From JAIBJN01 sp963775395 (GTDB taxonomy: Bacteria > Actinomycetota > Thermoleophilia > Gaiellales > Gaiellaceae), in assembly GCA_963775395.1 (NCBI GenBank), contig CAVZIX010000014.1, positions 310,001 to 374,000 of the forward strand: 64,000 nucleotides of DNA. The letters are read 5' to 3'. Positions 61,737-64,000 of the stretch are shown here, one piece after another. Positions within the stretch are counted from its first letter, which is position 1. The number at the start of each line of letters is the position of its first letter. A program made the translations under genes and the position numbers. The notes under the pieces are model-generated. The model searched no databases. It was not told where the DNA came from and saw only the letters and a program-made list of their open reading frames with translations.

Positions 61737-61766
61737 AGTGTGGTGAAAGGCGCACCGCCTTGTCAA
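61737..61766 (-). promoter_or_regulatory. Promoter of the leuA-leuB operon
   Basis: On the minus strand TTGACA (61766-61761), 18 bases, CACACT (61742-61737). The transcription start would fall near 61730, three bases before the leader TTG. The perfect -35 in a GC-rich genome is good support. Confidence 0.6.
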
Positions 61767-61842
61767 GCCCCTATGTGACCAATCGGTGCCGAAGTCGTGC
61801 CGGGGTTGCGTGCAGGATCGTTCGCGCATAGCCTCGCTCGCC

Positions 61843-63525
61843 GTGGAGGACACCCACTTCGACGCCGTCGTCGTCGGTTCCGGGTTCGGGGGCTCCGTGC
61901 TCGCCTACCGGCTGGCCGAAGCGGGCAAATCCGTGTGCGTTCTCGAGCGCGGGAAGCCCTATCCGCCCGGTTCCTTCCCCCGCAGCCCGAGGGAGCTGGG
62001 GAAGGCGTTCTGGGACCCGAGCGAGGGCCTCTACGGGATGTTCAACCTCTGGTCGTTCAAGGGGATCGGGGCGCTCGTCTCGAGCGGCCTCGGCGGCGGC
62101 TCGCTCATCTACGCCAACGTGCTCCTCCGCAAGGACGAGAAGTGGTTCGTCCAGGAGGACCTGGCCAAGGGCGGCTACGAGCACTGGCCGGTGACGCGCG
62201 CCGCTCTCGACCCCCACTACGACGCGGTCGAGGAGATGTTGAACGCGCAGCGCTACCCGTTCGAGCACGAGCCGTTCGACCGCTCGTCGAAGACGGCCGC
62301 GTTCAGGGAAGCGGCCGGGAAGCTCGACCGCGAGTGGATCCTCCCGCCTCTGGCCGTCACCTTCGCGAACGAGGGCGAGGACCCGGCCGTGGGGGTGCCG
62401 ATCCGGGAGGAGCACCCGAATCTCCACGGGCTTCCGCGCTACACGTGCCGGCTGACCGGCGAGTGCGACATCGGCTGCAACTTCGGCTCGAAGAACACCC
62501 TGGACTACAACTACCTCTCCGCCGCGAGGCGGCACGGCGCCGAGATCTGGACGCGCCGCGAGGTGCGCTCGTTCGCGCCGCGCGAGGGTGGCGGCTACGT
62601 CGTCCGCTACGTCGAGCACGACGTCGCCGACGAGGGCCGGAAGGTCGACACCCGCAACCCGGGTGTACGGCCCGTGCGCGAGCTGACATGCGACCGCCTC
62701 GTCCTCTCGGCCGGCTCGATCGGCTCGACCTACCTGCTGCTGAAGAGCAGCCGCGCCTTCCCGGGACTCAGCGCGCGCGTGGGCTCGCGCTTCGGCGGCA
62801 ACGGCGACCTCCTCACCTTCGCGCTGAAGGCGCGCTACCCGGACGGGTCGCCCCGTCGGCTCGACGCGGAGTTCGGCCCGGTGATCACGAGCGCGATCCG
62901 CGTCCCGGACGCTCTCGACGGCGGCGAGGGGCGCGGGTTCTACGTCGAGGACGCGGGCTATCCGCAGTTCATGAGCTGGATCCTCCAGACGACTCAGGGG
63001 CCGGGCGCGCTGTGGCGCTACAGAAAGGTCGCCGCGCGCATCATCCTGAGCCTCCTGCGGCGCAAGCCGGAAGGTGACCTATCCGCCGAGGTAGCCGAGC
63101 TCCTTTCCGACACGCGGCTCTCGGCCGGCTCGCTCCCGCTCCTCGGCATGGGGCGCGACATTCCGGACGGGACGTTCGCGCTCACGGACGACGAGAAGCT
63201 CCAGCTCGACTGGGTGAAGGGCAAGTCGGGCCCGTTCTTCGACCGGCTCGGCGACTTCTCGCACGAGATCGCCGAGGCCCTCGGCGGCAAGTTCCAGCGC
63301 AATCCGACCTGGTACCTGGGGCGGCTCATCACCGTCCACCCGCTCGGCGGCTGCCCGATGGGGCGGACTGCCGACGAGGGCGTCGTCGACGAATACGGCG
63401 AGGTCTTCGGCTACCCGGGCTTCACGATCGCGGACGGCTCCGTCATGCCGGGGCCGGTCGGCCCGAACCCGTCGCTGACGATCGCTGCGCTCGCCGACCG
63501 CTTCGCCGAGCGGGCGACGCGCTAG
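61843..63525 (+). CDS. GMC/cholesterol oxidase-type FAD oxidoreductase
   Basis: 560 residues from a GTG at 61843; an in-frame GTG at 61786 would add 19 unlikely residues. FAD motif FDAVVVGSGFGGSVLAYRLAEAGKSVCVLERG, SSGLGGGSLIYANVLLR, TCRLTGECDIGCNFGSKNTLDYNYL (Cys-rich segment seen in the cholesterol-oxidase-like group), LVLSAGSIGSTYLLLKSS, and the C-terminal ITVHPLGGCPMGRTADEGVVDEYGEVFGYPGFTIADGSVMPGPVGPNPSLTIAALADRFAER with the catalytic His. It oxidises an alcohol, perhaps a steroid or terpenoid. It is divergent from the leu operon. Confidence 0.88.
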   Translation: MEDTHFDAVVVGSGFGGSVLAYRLAEAGKSVCVLERGKPYPPGSFPRSPRELGKAFWDPSEGLYGMFNLWSFKGIGALVSSGLGGGSLIYANVLLRKDEKWFVQEDLAKGGYEHWPVTRAALDPHYDAVEEMLNAQRYPFEHEPFDRSSKTAAFREAAGKLDREWILPPLAVTFANEGEDPAVGVPIREEHPNLHGLPRYTCRLTGECDIGCNFGSKNTLDYNYLSAARRHGAEIWTRREVRSFAPREGGGYVVRYVEHDVADEGRKVDTRNPGVRPVRELTCDRLVLSAGSIGSTYLLLKSSRAFPGLSARVGSRFGGNGDLLTFALKARYPDGSPRRLDAEFGPVITSAIRVPDALDGGEGRGFYVEDAGYPQFMSWILQTTQGPGALWRYRKVAARIILSLLRRKPEGDLSAEVAELLSDTRLSAGSLPLLGMGRDIPDGTFALTDDEKLQLDWVKGKSGPFFDRLGDFSHEIAEALGGKFQRNPTWYLGRLITVHPLGGCPMGRTADEGVVDEYGEVFGYPGFTIADGSVMPGPVGPNPSLTIAALADRFAERATR

Positions 63526-63704
63526 CGGAAGCGCCTGACGAGCGTGCGGGTGCCCGCGGCGAGCAGGAGCGCGCCGACGGCCAGCGCCATGAGCTCGCCG
63601 ATCGCCGTGGCGGCGTCCGGTGAGGCGGTGCGATCGAAGAGTCCGCTCGCGACGATGGCCCCTCCCCAGAGGACCCCGACCGAGCCGAGGATCGTCGCGC
63701 GCAC
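63522..63704 (-). CDS. Small two-helix membrane protein
   Basis: 60 residues from a GTG at 63704. Helices ATILGSVGVLWGGAIVASGLF and AIGELMALAVGALLLAAGTRTL, with a basic end (VRRFR). Its stop overlaps the stop of the GMC oxidoreductase. A longer reading to 63851 would overlap the divergent YdeI-like gene and is less likely. No family recognised. Confidence 0.55.
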   Translation of the reverse strand: MRATILGSVGVLWGGAIVASGLFDRTASPDAATAIGELMALAVGALLLAAGTRTLVRRFR

Positions 63705-63764
63705 GGTCCACTCATCGGCGCTCTCAACCGCCGTCTTGAGAGCGGATTCACGGATACTGGCGCC

Positions 63765-64000
63765 GTGGCGAAGGAGACCGGCAAGGACGGCAAGCCGATC
63801 CTCCAGCTCGCCTCGCCGGAGGAGTGGGAAGAGTGGCTCGACGCCGAGCACGCGACGTCGGATGGCGTCTGGCTGAAGTTCGCCAAGAAGGGCTCCGGCG
63901 TCACGACCGTCGTCTACGCGGAGGCCCTCGACGTGGCGCTCTGCTTCGGCTGGATCGACAGCCAGGTGATGACGCTGGACGAGCGCTTCTACCTGCAGAA
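63765..64000 (+). CDS. YdeI/OmpD-associated family protein (5' part, cut by the window end)
   Basis: The first 78 residues are present: LASPEEWEEWLDAEHATSDGVWLKFAKKGSGVTTVVYAEALDVALCFGWIDSQVMTLDERFYLQ. This is the typical start of the YdeI (DUF1801-like/bacteriocin-protection) family, usually about 190 residues. GTG start at 63765 with GATACT (63753-63758) six bases before it, suggesting a leaderless message. Confidence 0.85.
   Translation, partial: MAKETGKDGKPILQLASPEEWEEWLDAEHATSDGVWLKFAKKGSGVTTVVYAEALDVALCFGWIDSQVMTLDERFYLQ

Overview
The window is a high-GC chromosomal segment from a bacterium that is most likely an uncultured actinobacterium of the Thermoleophilia (Gaiellales/Solirubrobacterales) type. 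This placement is inferred, not computed. It rests on the very GC-rich codon use, frequent GTG starts, many 4-base ATGA/GTGA gene overlaps, short or leaderless 5' ends, a LexA box of the Gram-positive/actinobacterial type (CGAACAAATGTTCG) and a SigH-family sigma factor linked to cysS-rlmB-yacP. I see no phage, insertion sequence, CRISPR array or plasmid function.

Layout. 0-6.6 kb: a Tat-exported protein and a methyltransferase, each broken by in-frame TGA codons, then a sulfur block (LysR regulator, MBL-fold persulfide dioxygenase, MFS-rhodanese fusion) and a CBS-BON protein. 6.6-17.4 kb: an ABC/FtsX exporter, a copper nitrite reductase (NirK), two membrane proteins, phosphoketolase plus acetate kinase, a PCYCGC-family lipoprotein with an in-frame TGA, and a decayed mutY/HTH remnant. 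Three copies of a TGCGG-N5-CCGCA palindrome are spread through this block. 17.4-23.5 kb: two flavoenzymes, threonine dehydratase, an Hcp-like protein, a short GltX and a LysR regulator. 23.6-26.6 kb: the glyoxylate shunt (small Cys-rich protein, malate synthase, isocitrate lyase). 26.6-31 kb: cysS, rlmB, an MFS permease, NYN nuclease, sigH and tRNA-Thr. 31-37.7 kb: a secreted beta-propeller, small stress and regulatory genes, a glycosyltransferase, a cation diffusion facilitator and secG. 37.7-43.5 kb: MoaD and propeller pair, the TldD/PmbA pair, tRNA-Leu, lexA, a zinc ribbon and RNase P RNA. 43.5-48 kb: a sugar-nucleotide/polysaccharide trio and an AlkZ-like glycosylase. 48.4-61.8 kb: branched-chain amino acid and threonine synthesis, as leuCD on the plus strand facing a ten-gene minus-strand operon (leuA, IPMDH-like, ilvB, ilvN, ilvC, hom, thrC, thrB, ilvD, leuB) behind a Leu/Ile/Val-rich leader peptide. 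61.8-64 kb: a GMC-type oxidoreductase, a small membrane protein and a partial YdeI-like gene.

Most unusual content. Three reading frames are interrupted only by in-frame TGA, and each TGA is followed at SECIS-like distance by a perfect or near-perfect hairpin with a 5-nt loop that has G among its first two bases. The PCYCGC lipoprotein is the strongest case because the TGA sits where the family has the first Cys of a CxxC (U-G-V-C). Separately, five genes in the first 27.3 kb each carry one apparent +1 base insertion. None is seen in the remaining 36 kb. These look like sequencing errors, which tempers claims about broken genes but does not explain the in-frame TGAs.

How it fits together. 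The organism appears to be a heterotroph that can grow on C2 compounds (glyoxylate shunt) and make or use acetyl phosphate by the phosphoketolase bypass. It reduces nitrite, oxidises sulfane sulfur and makes its own branched-chain amino acids under leader-peptide control.
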